Shown here: piece after piece, positions 19,525 through 27,256 of the stretch
Layout: each line of letters opens with the position of its first letter
Position numbering within the stretch: the stretch's first letter is position 1
Origin: Haloferax massiliensis
GTDB taxonomy: Archaea; Halobacteriota; Halobacteria; Halobacteriales; Haloferacaceae
Assembly (NCBI RefSeq): GCF_001368915.1
Contig: NZ_CSTE01000002.1
Location: 440,860-504,859, forward strand
Reading direction: 5' to 3'
DNA: 64,000 bases
Translations under genes and position numbers: made by a program
Notes under the pieces: generated by a model
What the model saw: the letters and a program-made list of their open reading frames with translations, nothing else
Database searches by the model: none
Told to the model about the DNA's origin: nothing

Positions 19525-20508
19525 TCAGAGCCAGCCCTCCCGCCGGAAGTAGACGAGCAGGACCACGGAGACGAGCGCCATCCCGAGCATCGTCGCCGGG
19601 TAGCCGTAGGCCCAGCCGAGTTCGGGCATGTTGAACGCCGACGCGCCGGGGTCGAAGTTCATGCCGTAGACGCCGACGACGAGCGTGAGCGGGAGGATGA
19701 TGGTCGCGACGACGGTGAGCGTCTTCATCACCTCGTTCGTCGACTGCGAGAGGGTGTTGAGGTAGATGTCCCGCGCGCCGCGCGCGAGGTCGCGGTACGT
19801 CTCCGTGAGGTCGACCAACTCGACGAGGTGGTCGTACACGTCGCGGTAGTACTTCTCCGTCACCTCGCGGACGTAGTCGGGGTCGCCGCGGGCGAGCACG
19901 CCGACGGCCTCCCGCGTCGGCCACACGGTCTTCCGGAACGAAAGCAGGTCGCGCCGGACCGCGTTCAGTCCTTCGAGCACCTCCGGGTCCGGTCCTTCGA
20001 GGATGATGTCCTCGATGAGTTCTATCTCCTCGCCGACCTCGTCCAACAGCCCGAAGTACTCGTCGACGATGCGGTCGATGACGCGGTAGGCGACGAAGTC
20101 CGGCCCGAACCTGAGCATCCGCGGTTCCTCTCGTTCGATGGCGTTCCACACGTAGTTTATCGGCTCCAACTCCCGGCGCGTCAGCGTCACGAGCCAGTCG
20201 TCGCCGAAGCAGAGCCCCACGGGTCTGGTCTGGACCTCCTCTTCGAACACCTGTTCGCCCGCGCGGAGCGTCGCCACCCGAACGACGACGAACGTGTACT
20301 CGTCGTACTCCTCGACTTTCGGCCGGGCGTCGTTCCGCACGTCCTCGACCGAAAGCGGGTGGACGCCGAACGCCTCGGCGACGCGGTCGAACTCCTCGGC
20401 TGCGGTCGCGCGAACCCACGTGGTTCCGTCGGCGTCGCGCGCCGCGTCCAGCGCGGTCTCCTCGTAGGCCGACACGCCGTCGTCGCGGTAGACGAGCGCC
20501 GAAATCAC
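19525..20508 (-). CDS. corA: CorA-type magnesium transporter
   Basis: This 327-aa CorA family protein forms pentameric Mg2+/Co2+ channels. It has a large soluble N-terminal domain (to about 260), the long stalk helix (TEVMKTLTVVATIILPLT) and two C-terminal transmembrane helices. The signature GMN loop is visible (VVGVYGMNFDPGAS). The start is a GTG at 20508 that overlaps the stop of the 51-aa membrane protein by 4 bases (GTGA), so the two genes are translationally coupled. The protein ends in a short basic cytosolic tail. Confidence 0.93.
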   Translation of the reverse strand: MISALVYRDDGVSAYEETALDAARDADGTTWVRATAAEEFDRVAEAFGVHPLSVEDVRNDARPKVEEYDEYTFVVVRVATLRAGEQVFEEEVQTRPVGLCFGDDWLVTLTRRELEPINYVWNAIEREEPRMLRFGPDFVAYRVIDRIVDEYFGLLDEVGEEIELIEDIILEGPDPEVLEGLNAVRRDLLSFRKTVWPTREAVGVLARGDPDYVREVTEKYYRDVYDHLVELVDLTETYRDLARGARDIYLNTLSQSTNEVMKTLTVVATIILPLTLVVGVYGMNFDPGASAFNMPELGWAYGYPATMLGMALVSVVLLVYFRREGWL

Positions 20509-20660
20509 CGCACGTCACCCCCGATGGCCCAGAGCGTGATGCCGACCATGACGGCCGTCACGGAGAACGCTCGTCCCGGATAGGTGACGAGCGTCCCGAG
20601 GCCGTAGCCGACGACGCCGAGCGCCGTCACCGCGATGCCTGCGGTCCGTACGCGAGTCAT
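20505..20660 (-). CDS. 51-aa two-helix membrane protein upstream of corA
   Basis: This small gene encodes 51 aa with two hydrophobic segments: about residues 8-26 (GIAVTALGVVGYGLGTLV) and 33-47 (SVTAVMVGITLWAIG). They are separated by a basic PGR turn. It ends with TGA inside a GTGA overlap with corA, which implies co-translation and a possible accessory role for the Mg transporter. I do not recognise a family. Codon use and GC3 look like real coding sequence. Confidence 0.65.
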   Translation of the reverse strand: MTRVRTAGIAVTALGVVGYGLGTLVTYPGRAFSVTAVMVGITLWAIGGDVR

Positions 20661-20742
20661 GGACTCACCGACCCGCGGCGACGAGAAAAAGGCACCCCCG
20701 AGGCGACCCCGCGAGCCACCGTCGGCGGTTCACCCGTGCGGC

Positions 20743-21393
20743 CTACGCCTCAGACGGGTGTTCGACCGAGCGAATCAGTTCGAGAACGTTCTCCTCCTCG
20801 CCGTCGAGTTGCTGTGGGTACAGCCCCATCGCGACGATGAAGTCCTCGTTGTGCCGAACCTTCGTCACGTGGACGTACACGTCGACCTCGTCCCCGCCGA
20901 ACCGCGCGGTGGCGCTGTACTTCGTGACGTTGGTCGTCTGTCCGAGCATCTGGACGTTCCGCGAACTGACGGGGTCGACGTCGCTGAGGCCCTGATACCG
21001 GTTGTCGACGAGGCGGATGAGGTCGTCGTTCGAGTAGTCGCCGATGGGGCTCCGCGGCTGGCCCGCGACCTCGACGGCGGGCGTCGAGATGACGCTGAAC
21101 GAGCCGAGTCTGGCCTCGCCGAAGAAGCCGAGGTCAAGCGTCTTCTCGTAGGTCGTGATGTGGTTGCTGGCGGCGATTTTGCGCTCCTGTCCGCCGAACG
21201 AGAGCGTCCGGTTCACCGCGAACGTCTCGGTCCCGTTCGTCTCGTAGCCGGCGTTCGCGGCGACCGTCGCGTCGGCCGCGGCGGGTTCAGATTCGAACGT
21301 CAGCGTCTCCTCGCCGGTCAGAAAGCCGATACAGCCGCTCGTGAACACGAGCGCGGCGAGCGCGAGCACCGCGACTACGCGTCTGGAACTCAT
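20743..21393 (-). CDS. secreted lipoprotein (DUF6517-like)
   Basis: This 216-aa protein has a Sec-type lipoprotein signal (MSSRRVVAVLALAALVFTSGC, Cys21 as lipid anchor). The exported beta-rich domain of about 190 residues is of a type common in haloarchaea; I recall it as DUF6517 but cannot verify this. Motifs include TNGTETFAVNRTLSF, VISTPAVEVAGQPRSPIGDYS and a C-terminal LELIRSVEHP. The ATG at 21393 is chosen because it puts the basic signal-peptide start at residue 1. The function is unknown; it stands alone between the corA unit and a membrane gene. Confidence 0.78.
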   Translation of the reverse strand: MSSRRVVAVLALAALVFTSGCIGFLTGEETLTFESEPAAADATVAANAGYETNGTETFAVNRTLSFGGQERKIAASNHITTYEKTLDLGFFGEARLGSFSVISTPAVEVAGQPRSPIGDYSNDDLIRLVDNRYQGLSDVDPVSSRNVQMLGQTTNVTKYSATARFGGDEVDVYVHVTKVRHNEDFIVAMGLYPQQLDGEEENVLELIRSVEHPSEA

Positions 21394-21496
21394 TGCTCCG
21401 CCATTTCCCCTCACCGGGCATAAGTTCGGTGGCCGGGCGGTTCGGTCTTCGGCGCGGTTCGCGATGCGGCCCGCGGAGCGGTCTGCGGGTTTCGCC

Positions 21497-21868
21497 TCAG
21501 TCGTCGAGGTCCCGCGACTCGTTTTCGCGGCGAATCACGCGACCGCTGTAGAGGTAGTAGGCGGGCGCGACGAACGGGAGCGCGAACGCCGCGCCGAACC
21601 AGAGATGCCGCGACGCGCCCCAGTCGATGCCCTGTCCGCGGAGCGACCTGATGTCGGCGCGGACGAGCCCCGCGTAGAAAATGTGCGTGACGAGGTAGAC
21701 CGCGAACGCCGGTTCCGGCCCGATGTACAGCGAGACGGCGGTGAAGATGACGAACCCGATGACGTAGATGACCGGCAGCACCCCGCGGTAGCGGCCGCGC
21801 GCCGGGCGCTGTTTCCGCTGCCGCTCGCGCTCGACCGCCGTCCCGCGGCGGTACTCGTCGGTGCTCAT
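21497..21868 (-). CDS. haloarchaeal membrane protein (123 aa)
   Basis: This 123-aa protein starts with a basic, soluble N-terminus (RGTAVERERQRKQRPARGRY). Three hydrophobic segments follow: about residues 28-48 (VLPVIYVIGFVIFTAVSLYIG), 52-68 (AFAVYLVTHIFYAGLV) and 88-110 (LWFGAAFALPFVAPAYYLY). The ATG at 21868 is preferred; upstream in-frame sequence is out of character. It ends in a charged tail (ENESRDLDD). I do not recognise the family. Confidence 0.72.
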   Translation of the reverse strand: MSTDEYRRGTAVERERQRKQRPARGRYRGVLPVIYVIGFVIFTAVSLYIGPEPAFAVYLVTHIFYAGLVRADIRSLRGQGIDWGASRHLWFGAAFALPFVAPAYYLYSGRVIRRENESRDLDD

Positions 21869-21906
21869 GTCGCTACGGTGTGGCCCGCGGGGAAAAAGTG
21901 GTTCGC

Positions 21907-22329
21907 TCAGCCGAGGTACTTGGCGTCGACCTCGTGCGGGCCGGCGTCCGTCGGGAGCGCGACCGTCTCTCGGAGGTGCTCGCGGACCGCCGAGCGCCAC
22001 GCACGGACCGCCTCGGTGTGGCGCTCGTGGTGGGCTTCGACCTCGTACGGTTCCGGGCGGGTCTCGTCGACCTCGGGATACGCGGGGGCGTCGTCGGCGA
22101 CGAAGACCCGAGGGTCGAGGTGTATCGGCTCGGGGTCGGCGTAGTCCGAGGCCTCGCCGCCGGTGCGGTGAATCCGCGCCCGCATCCGCCCGTAGAACGG
22201 CGGGGTGACCCGGAGGACGACGGGGTCGTCGCCCCGTCGGTTCGCTTCGAGGGCGGTCACGAGGTCGTCGGTCGTGACTGCGAGCGAGCGGACGGCGGTC
22301 GGGTCGGACGACCCGCGCGCGTCGTTCAA
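21907..22329 (-). CDS. conserved haloarchaeal protein, start uncertain
   Basis: This soluble protein of about 140 aa has a region LVTALEANRRGDDPVVLRVTPPFYGRMRARIHR followed by EPIHLDPRVFVADDAPAYP and a charged helical C-terminus. I take a TTG start at 22329 that overlaps the stop of the zinc-ribbon gene upstream (TTGA). An ATG at 22431 is also open but would overlap the upstream gene by about 100 bases. The function is unknown. Coupling to the zinc-ribbon gene suggests they act together. Confidence 0.65.
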   Translation of the reverse strand: MNDARGSSDPTAVRSLAVTTDDLVTALEANRRGDDPVVLRVTPPFYGRMRARIHRTGGEASDYADPEPIHLDPRVFVADDAPAYPEVDETRPEPYEVEAHHERHTEAVRAWRSAVREHLRETVALPTDAGPHEVDAKYLG

Positions 22330-22460
22330 TCTCCGACGCGTCCGCGGGTCGTCACCGACGTGGGCCGCAGTTCGCCGCTGCACTCCGGACAGGTCGAGCG
22401 GTACGACGCGGCGCTCACGGTCGTTTGACACTCACGACAGACGTACGAAGCGCGTTCCAT
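22326..22460 (-). CDS. 44-aa rubrerythrin-like zinc ribbon
   Basis: This short gene encodes 44 aa with two Cys knuckles (YVCRECQTT and STCPECSGELRP) separated by about 14 residues. It is a rubrerythrin-like or rubredoxin-like metal-binding ribbon of the kind found in many small haloarchaeal proteins. It overlaps the following gene by 4 bases (TTGA), so it probably works with it. A TATA-like sequence (about 22480-22495) lies upstream. Confidence 0.75.
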   Translation of the reverse strand: MERASYVCRECQTTVSAASYRSTCPECSGELRPTSVTTRGRVGD

Positions 22461-22562
22461 CGAACATTCGTACGAGATATGGTGTGTTAAAACTTACCAC
22501 GAATAAGGAGTCACGCCCGCGGGTCCGTGTCCTTTTACCCGGACGGGGCGCAATCCGCCAGT

Positions 22563-23405
22563 ATGACAGACGCATGGTTCGCCGGCGCGGACCCCGACGA
22601 CCCCGAATCCGGGGCGACGCGAGTCCGAACGGGCCGCGCCCCCGCCCCCGCCGACTGGCCGGCCGAGGCCGTCGACGCCGGGTTCGCCGCCGACGAGACC
22701 GACTACTACGCCAAACTCCGCTCGGCGACGCTCACCGCCGCCGGCGAGGCCGTCGCGGAGCGCGAGCGCGCCGACGACGTGCAGCTCGCCCACGCCGTGC
22801 GCGCGATGGACGACGCCGAACGGACCGCGAACGAACTCGCCGAGCGGGTCGTCGAGTGGGCCGGCACGCTCTACGAGGACGTCCCGCGCGGCCTCGACGG
22901 CGTCCGCGACATCGCCGCCCGAGACCCCAAGACCGCCGCCGAAGAGCGCGTCGTCTCCTACGCCACCCGCGCGGTGGACCTGCTCGACGAGCGCGACGAC
23001 CTCCGGTCGTTCATCGAGGAGCGCGCGCCCACGGCCGCGCCGAACCTCGCCGAGATGGCCGGTCCCGTCCTCGCGGCGCGGCTCATCGCACTGGCGGGCG
23101 GTCTCGAACCCCTCGCCAAGAAGCCGAGCGGCACGGTCCAAGTGCTCGGGGCCGAAGACGCCCTGTTCGCGCACCTGAAGGGCCGCGCCACGTCGCCCAA
23201 ACACGGCGTCATCTTCACCCACGAGTACGTCCGTGGGACGCGCCCGCAGGACCGCGGGTCGGCCGCCCGCGCGTTCGCCGGGAAGCTCTCTATCGCCGCG
23301 CGCATCGACCACTACTCGGGCGACTACCGGCCGGACCTGCACGCCGAACTCGCCGACCGGATGGAGACGATTCGCGCCCGCGCCGACGCGGAGGCCGACG
23401 AATGA
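22563..23405 (+). CDS. nop5: Nop5/Nop56 box C/D snoRNP core protein
   Basis: This 280-aa protein is the scaffold of archaeal box C/D sRNPs that guide 2'-O-methylation of rRNA and tRNA. The N-terminal domain contacts fibrillarin, a coiled-coil (about 60-170) dimerises, and the Nop domain reads the kink-turn/L7Ae complex. The Nop signature is visible as AGGLEPLAKKPSGTVQVLGAEDALF and SPKHGVIFTHEYV. It is shorter at the C-terminus than eukaryotic Nop56. It overlaps the fibrillarin gene by 4 bases (ATGA), a classic operon. Confidence 0.93.
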   Translation: MTDAWFAGADPDDPESGATRVRTGRAPAPADWPAEAVDAGFAADETDYYAKLRSATLTAAGEAVAERERADDVQLAHAVRAMDDAERTANELAERVVEWAGTLYEDVPRGLDGVRDIAARDPKTAAEERVVSYATRAVDLLDERDDLRSFIEERAPTAAPNLAEMAGPVLAARLIALAGGLEPLAKKPSGTVQVLGAEDALFAHLKGRATSPKHGVIFTHEYVRGTRPQDRGSAARAFAGKLSIAARIDHYSGDYRPDLHAELADRMETIRARADAEADE

Positions 23406-24073
23406 GCGACGACAGTTCCGCGGCCGACGCCGGTGCCGATGCCGACCTTCCCGACGGCGTCGAACGCCGGACGTTCGGCGGCCGCGAGCGCCTCTCGACC
23501 GAGGGCGCACAGGTCTACGGCGAACCCGTCGACGCCGACGGCTGGCGCGCGTGGGACGCCGGGCGCTCGAAGCTCGGCGCGATGCTCGAACTCGGCATGG
23601 ACACGGGCCTCGTCGGCGGCGAGTCGGTGCTCTACCTCGGGGCGGCCTCGGGGACGACCGTCTCGCACGTCGCCGACTTCGCCGGGCCGACCTACGCCGT
23701 GGAGTTCGCCCCGCGCCCCGTCCGCGACCTCGTCGGCGTCGCCGAGGACCGCGACAACCTCTTTCCGCTGTTGAAGGACGCGCGCGACCCCGAGTCCTAC
23801 GCTCACGTGGTCGAATCCGGCATCGATTGCCTCGTCATGGACGTGGCGACCCGCGGGCAGGCGACCGTCGCCGTCCGCAACCGACAGTTCCTCGCGGACG
23901 ACGGCCGACTCCTGATGGCCGTCAAGGCGCGGAGCGAGGACGTGACCGCCGACCCGGACGACGTGTTCGACGGCGTGCTCGCCGAACTCGACTCGGCGTA
24001 CGAACTCCTCGAAACCGCCCGCCTCGACCGCTTTCACGCGGACCACCTCGGCATCGTCGCCCGGCCGAAGTAG
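23402..24073 (+). CDS. flpA: fibrillarin-like rRNA/tRNA 2'-O-methyltransferase
   Basis: This 223-aa SAM-dependent methyltransferase is the catalytic subunit of box C/D sRNPs. It shows the fibrillarin domain from about residue 20: SKLGAMLELGMDTGL, the SAM motif VLYLGAASGTTVSHVADF, VYAVEFAPRP-type motif (TYAVEFAPRPVRDL), DCLVMDVATRGQ and LLMAVKARSEDV. The N-terminal 20 residues are an acidic, Ala-rich extension. It is translationally coupled to nop5 through ATGA, so the two subunits are probably made in stoichiometric amounts. Confidence 0.94.
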   Translation: MSDDSSAADAGADADLPDGVERRTFGGRERLSTEGAQVYGEPVDADGWRAWDAGRSKLGAMLELGMDTGLVGGESVLYLGAASGTTVSHVADFAGPTYAVEFAPRPVRDLVGVAEDRDNLFPLLKDARDPESYAHVVESGIDCLVMDVATRGQATVAVRNRQFLADDGRLLMAVKARSEDVTADPDDVFDGVLAELDSAYELLETARLDRFHADHLGIVARPK

Positions 24074-24199
24074 GTCGCCGGCGGCGGTTCCGTCATCGCA
24101 CCGTCCGACGACTGTGTCCCGAGACGTGATTTCCGAGCGTCACTAGCTCCCGAATCGCTCGCCCGCGGTCGTGCGACGCGTTCGCCGGCTCCCACGGTG

Positions 24200-24208
24200 T
24201 TTTTAATT
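24200..24208 (+). promoter_or_regulatory. TATA-like box of gshA
   Basis: TTTTTAATT lies about 25-30 bases before the gshA ATG at 24231. This is consistent with a leaderless transcript. Confidence 0.5.
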
Positions 24209-24230
24209 CGGCGCAACTTACGCCGTTGCG

Positions 24231-25307
24231 ATGGAACTAGGGTCGGCGGATGCCTTCGACCGAATGGGGACGCTCGGCGTCGAAGAGGAATTCTACATCG
24301 TCGATGCCGACGGCCGCCCCACCTCGGGTATCGACGACTTAGTCTACGGTCCGGAGCCTCCGGAACCGCTCGCAGGGCGGCTCGACCACGAGCTGTTCAA
24401 GTTCACTATCGAGACGCAGACGCCGCTCATCGAGGCCCCCGACGAGGCCGGCTCGGCCGTCGAGACGGTCCGCGAGGCGCTCGTCGACCACGCCGCTGAC
24501 CACGGCTACCGCATCGCCGCGGCCGGGCTCCACCCCGCCGCCAAGTGGCGCGAACTCGACCACGCGACCAAACCCCGGTATCAGGCGCAACTCGACCGGA
24601 TTCAGTATCCGCAACACCGGAACACGACCGCCGGCCTCCACGTCCACGTCGGCGTCGACGACGCGGACAAGGCCGTCTGGGTCGCCAACGAACTCCGCTG
24701 GTATCTCGCGCCGCTTCTGGCGCTCTCCGCGAACTCCCCGTTCTGGAACGGCTTCGACACCGGCCTCGCCTCCGCCCGCGCCAAGGTGTTCGAGAACCTC
24801 CCGAACACCGGCATGCCGACCGCCTTCGACGACTTCGAGGACTTCCAGCGCTTCGAGCGCCGAATGGTCGAGTACGGCTCGATAGACGACCGGGGCGAAC
24901 TCTGGTACGACGTGCGCCCCCACACCGGCCACGGGACAGTCGAAATCCGCACCCCCGACGCCCAGACCGACCCCGAGCGCGTCGCCGACTTCGTCGAGTA
25001 CGTCCACGCCCTCGTGTTGGACCTCGCCGACCGCTACGAGTCCGGCGAGTCGGGGACGCCGGTCCGCCGCGAACTCCTCGACGAGAACAAGTGGCGCGCG
25101 ACCCGCTACGGTCGTGACACCGACTTCATCGCCCCCGACTCCGAGGGCGTCGTGAGCCTCGAATCGTTCGTCGAACGCGAGTCCGACCGCCTCGGCGTCG
25201 ACGGCCTCCGGTCGCTTCTCGACGCCGAATCCGGAACCGCCGTCCAGCGACGGATTCACGAGGAATCCGGGCTCGACGCCCTGTGCGAACACTTGACGCT
25301 GGACTGA
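24231..25307 (+). CDS. gshA: glutamate-cysteine ligase
   Basis: This 358-aa GCS2-type ligase joins glutamate and cysteine with ATP to make gamma-glutamylcysteine, the main low-molecular-weight thiol of halophilic archaea. It has the opening [16 protein letters not shown] (active-site Glu cluster), [31 protein letters not shown] and a C-terminal half with [12 protein letters not shown]. Its length is the same as the characterised Haloferax volcanii enzyme as I remember it. It stands alone with its own promoter-like box. Confidence 0.93.
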   Translation: MELGSADAFDRMGTLGVEEEFYIVDADGRPTSGIDDLVYGPEPPEPLAGRLDHELFKFTIETQTPLIEAPDEAGSAVETVREALVDHAADHGYRIAAAGLHPAAKWRELDHATKPRYQAQLDRIQYPQHRNTTAGLHVHVGVDDADKAVWVANELRWYLAPLLALSANSPFWNGFDTGLASARAKVFENLPNTGMPTAFDDFEDFQRFERRMVEYGSIDDRGELWYDVRPHTGHGTVEIRTPDAQTDPERVADFVEYVHALVLDLADRYESGESGTPVRRELLDENKWRATRYGRDTDFIAPDSEGVVSLESFVERESDRLGVDGLRSLLDAESGTAVQRRIHEESGLDALCEHLTLD

Positions 25308-25374
25308 GTCGCACGCCGACGCGCGACAGGAAACATTTTTTAGCGCCCCAGTTTTGACCTTTGCCGTAGCACAA

Positions 25375-25839
25375 ATGTCTGCGGACCAGAGCACAGAGGG
25401 GAGCGCGGAGTCGACGGACGAAGACAACTCGGGCGGCGCGGCCGACTGCGCCGTCTCCGAGTTCGACGACGGGTTGGTGGACCTGCTCGCGTGGATTCTC
25501 GACACCGAGACCCGCGCGCGAATCTACGTCCACCTCCGACAGCACCCACACTCGACGAGCGAGGAAGTCGCCGAGGGGACCGGCCTCTACCCCAGTACGG
25601 TTCGGGAGGCGCTGGCCGAACTCGCCGACGACGAGACGGTCGAGCGCCGCAAGCGGAAGAGTTCCGGCGCGGGCAACAACCCCTACGAGTACGTCGCCAT
25701 CGCTCCGAGCGACCTCGTGAAGGGCGTCACCGGACAGGTGCAGGCGCAGTTGAACGCCGTGTTCAACCTCGACCGACACCTCGGAACCGACCGCACCGAC
25801 GAGACCGAACCGGTCACGATTACGGTCCGCGAGGAGTAG
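25375..25839 (+). CDS. winged-helix transcriptional regulator (TrmB/ArsR-like)
   Basis: This 154-aa regulator has an acidic N-terminal tail (residues 1-35), then a winged helix: LAWILDTETRARIYVHLRQHPHSTSEEVAEGTGLYPSTVREALAELADDETVERRKR (about 42-98). After it come a linker with GAGNNPYEYVAI and a C-terminal extension. This architecture is common in haloarchaeal ArsR/TrmB-like repressors. The ATG at 25375 fits the acidic start; the region before it has an AT-rich box about 30 bases upstream (ACATTTTTTAG). The target is unknown. Confidence 0.8.
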   Translation: MSADQSTEGSAESTDEDNSGGAADCAVSEFDDGLVDLLAWILDTETRARIYVHLRQHPHSTSEEVAEGTGLYPSTVREALAELADDETVERRKRKSSGAGNNPYEYVAIAPSDLVKGVTGQVQAQLNAVFNLDRHLGTDRTDETEPVTITVREE

Positions 25840-25960
25840 CCCCGCGGTCTCCCGGCTTCTACGGTGGTTCGCCCGGCTTCGTAGCCCCCCGCTCACCCCG
25901 CGCGTTGGCCCGTTAGGCTAACCCGACCCGCTTAAGTCGCGCCGCGCCTACCGCGAGAGT

Positions 25961-26461
25961 ATGCACGTCGCGCTGGGCGGGACGTTCGACCCTGTCCACG
26001 ATGGACATCTCGCGCTGTTCGAACGGGCGTTCGAATTGGGTGATGTCACGGTCGGACTCACGAGCGACGAACTCGCGCCGAAGACGCGACACGTCGACCG
26101 CTACGTCCGGCCCTTCGACGACCGCAAGGCGGACCTCGAAGCCGAACTCCGGCCGCTCGCCGAGGCGTACGACCGCGAGTTCGAGGTCCGCGAACTCGAC
26201 AGACCGACCGGCATCGCGACCGAGCCCGGATTCGACGTCCTCATCGTCTCGCCCGAGACGCGACGCGGCGGCGAGCGCGTCAACGAGATTCGAGAGGAGA
26301 AGGGCCTCGAACCCCTCCGTATCGAGGTCGTCGAGCACGTCCCCGCCGAGGACGGCGACCGCATCTCCTCGACGCGAATCGTCTCCGGGGAGATAGACCG
26401 CCACGGCAACGTCACGCCCGACCGCGAGGGCCGCGGCCGGACGCCCCCCAGCGACGAATAG
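25961..26461 (+). CDS. coaD: phosphopantetheine adenylyltransferase
   Basis: This 166-aa nucleotidyltransferase transfers AMP from ATP to 4'-phosphopantetheine to form dephospho-CoA. The HIGH-like motif is DPVHDGHLALFERA in the opening ALGGTFDPVHDGH. SPETRRGGERVNEIREEKGLEPLRI and the C-terminal DRISSTRIVSGEID (ISSTR motif) are typical of the archaeal PPAT family. It ends with a charged tail specific to haloarchaea. Confidence 0.9.
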   Translation: MHVALGGTFDPVHDGHLALFERAFELGDVTVGLTSDELAPKTRHVDRYVRPFDDRKADLEAELRPLAEAYDREFEVRELDRPTGIATEPGFDVLIVSPETRRGGERVNEIREEKGLEPLRIEVVEHVPAEDGDRISSTRIVSGEIDRHGNVTPDREGRGRTPPSDE

Positions 26462-26490
26462 TTTTCACGCCCACGGTCGTACTGTCGCCC

Positions 26491-26697
26491 ATGCGACACC
26501 CGCTTTTCGCCAGCTTCGCCGTCGGCGTCGTCGCCGCGGTCCTCGTCGGTATCGCCGTCACCGAGATGGCCGCTCGGTGGGTCTTCTTCTCGCTTTTCGT
26601 CGGTATCCCGGCCGGTCTCGTCGCCGGCGTCCTCGCCACCGCGGTGACCTACGCGGTCTTGACTCGCCGGATGGCACCGTCGAACTCTCCAGAGTGA
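26491..26697 (+). CDS. 68-aa membrane protein
   Basis: This 68-aa protein has two hydrophobic helices: about residues 5-26 (LFASFAVGVVAAVLVGIAVTEM) and 31-55 (VFFSLFVGIPAGLVAGVLATAVTYAVL), joined by a short loop. It follows coaD by 29 bases and is likely co-transcribed. I do not recognise the family. Confidence 0.7.
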   Translation: MRHPLFASFAVGVVAAVLVGIAVTEMAARWVFFSLFVGIPAGLVAGVLATAVTYAVLTRRMAPSNSPE

Positions 26698-26708
26698 GCG
26701 CCTCCCAA

Positions 26709-27017
26709 CTACCAACTCGGCGGTCGGAAGCCGGCCTCTCGGAGGAGGTCCTTCCAGCGCTGTTGGATGCTGAGCCGCGACACGTCCATCGACTCGGCGA
26801 CGGCGGTCTGGGAGCGTTCTTCGCCGGCGATGAGCGCCCCGGCGTAGAGGCTGGCGGCGGCGACGGCCCGCTTCGAACGCTCCTCGTCGGGCAACTGCGT
26901 GAGAAACATGTCCGAGGCGTACGAGCGGGCCTCGCTGCCGAGTTCGAGGCCGTCGGCGGCGGCGTCGATGCGGGCCAGCCACTCCCGGTTGTCTCGTTGG
27001 TCTCGGGCGCTGTACAT
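26709..27017 (-). CDS. TFB-like cyclin-domain protein lacking the zinc ribbon
   Basis: This 102-aa protein matches one cyclin-like repeat of TFB/TFIIB: KRAVAAASLYAGALIAGEERSQTAVAESMDVSRLSIQQRWKDLLREAG resembles the second repeat with its BRE-contacting HTH. There is no zinc ribbon and no first repeat, so it cannot recruit polymerase as TFB does. Haloarchaea commonly carry such short TFB-related proteins. It is encoded divergently from tRNA-Leu and may share the AT-rich region at 27070-27078. It might regulate promoters through DNA binding or TBP contact; this is inference. Confidence 0.78.
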   Translation of the reverse strand: MYSARDQRDNREWLARIDAAADGLELGSEARSYASDMFLTQLPDEERSKRAVAAASLYAGALIAGEERSQTAVAESMDVSRLSIQQRWKDLLREAGFRPPSW

Positions 27018-27069
27018 GGTCGTCGTTGCGGCCGCGGGGGCATAATCCTCGCGGCGGGCGCTCGTGACG

Positions 27070-27078
27070 TTTATATAT
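27070..27078 (+). promoter_or_regulatory. TATA-like box of tRNA-Leu
   Basis: TTTATATAT lies about 46-54 bases before the tRNA start and could also act on the opposite strand for the gene at 26709-27017. Confidence 0.45.
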
Positions 27079-27123
27079 CGTTGCGGGAAATGTGCGGTCG
27101 AAGGGCGCGTGTCGCCCGACTGC

Positions 27124-27206
27124 GCGCGGGTAGCCAAGTGGCCAAAGGCGCAGCGCTTAGGACGCTGTCTCGTAGGAGTCCGCCGGTTCGAATCCGGTCC
27201 CGCGCA
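27124..27206 (+). tRNA. tRNA-Leu (anticodon UAG)
   Basis: The 83-nt sequence folds as a class II tRNA. The acceptor GCGCGGG pairs with CCCGCGC. There is a D-arm GCC/GGC, and the anticodon stem CAGCG/CGCTG has loop CTTAGGA (anticodon TAG). A short variable arm CTC-GTAG-GAG and a T-arm GCCGG-TTCGAAT-CCGGT follow. CCA is not encoded. The 3' half after the anticodon arm is apparently supplied by the integrated element, because a different 3' half with the same core lies at 36974-37027. Confidence 0.93.
27153..27168 (+). repeat. attL core within tRNA-Leu
   Basis: This is the left copy of the 16-bp repeat GCGCTTAGGACGCTGT, spanning the anticodon arm. It is identical to 36974-36989. Confidence 0.85.
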
Positions 27207-27256
27207 TCCGCGGCTTCGCCGCGTCTTGCGATTTTCACTTCGGCAGGAGACCCTAC

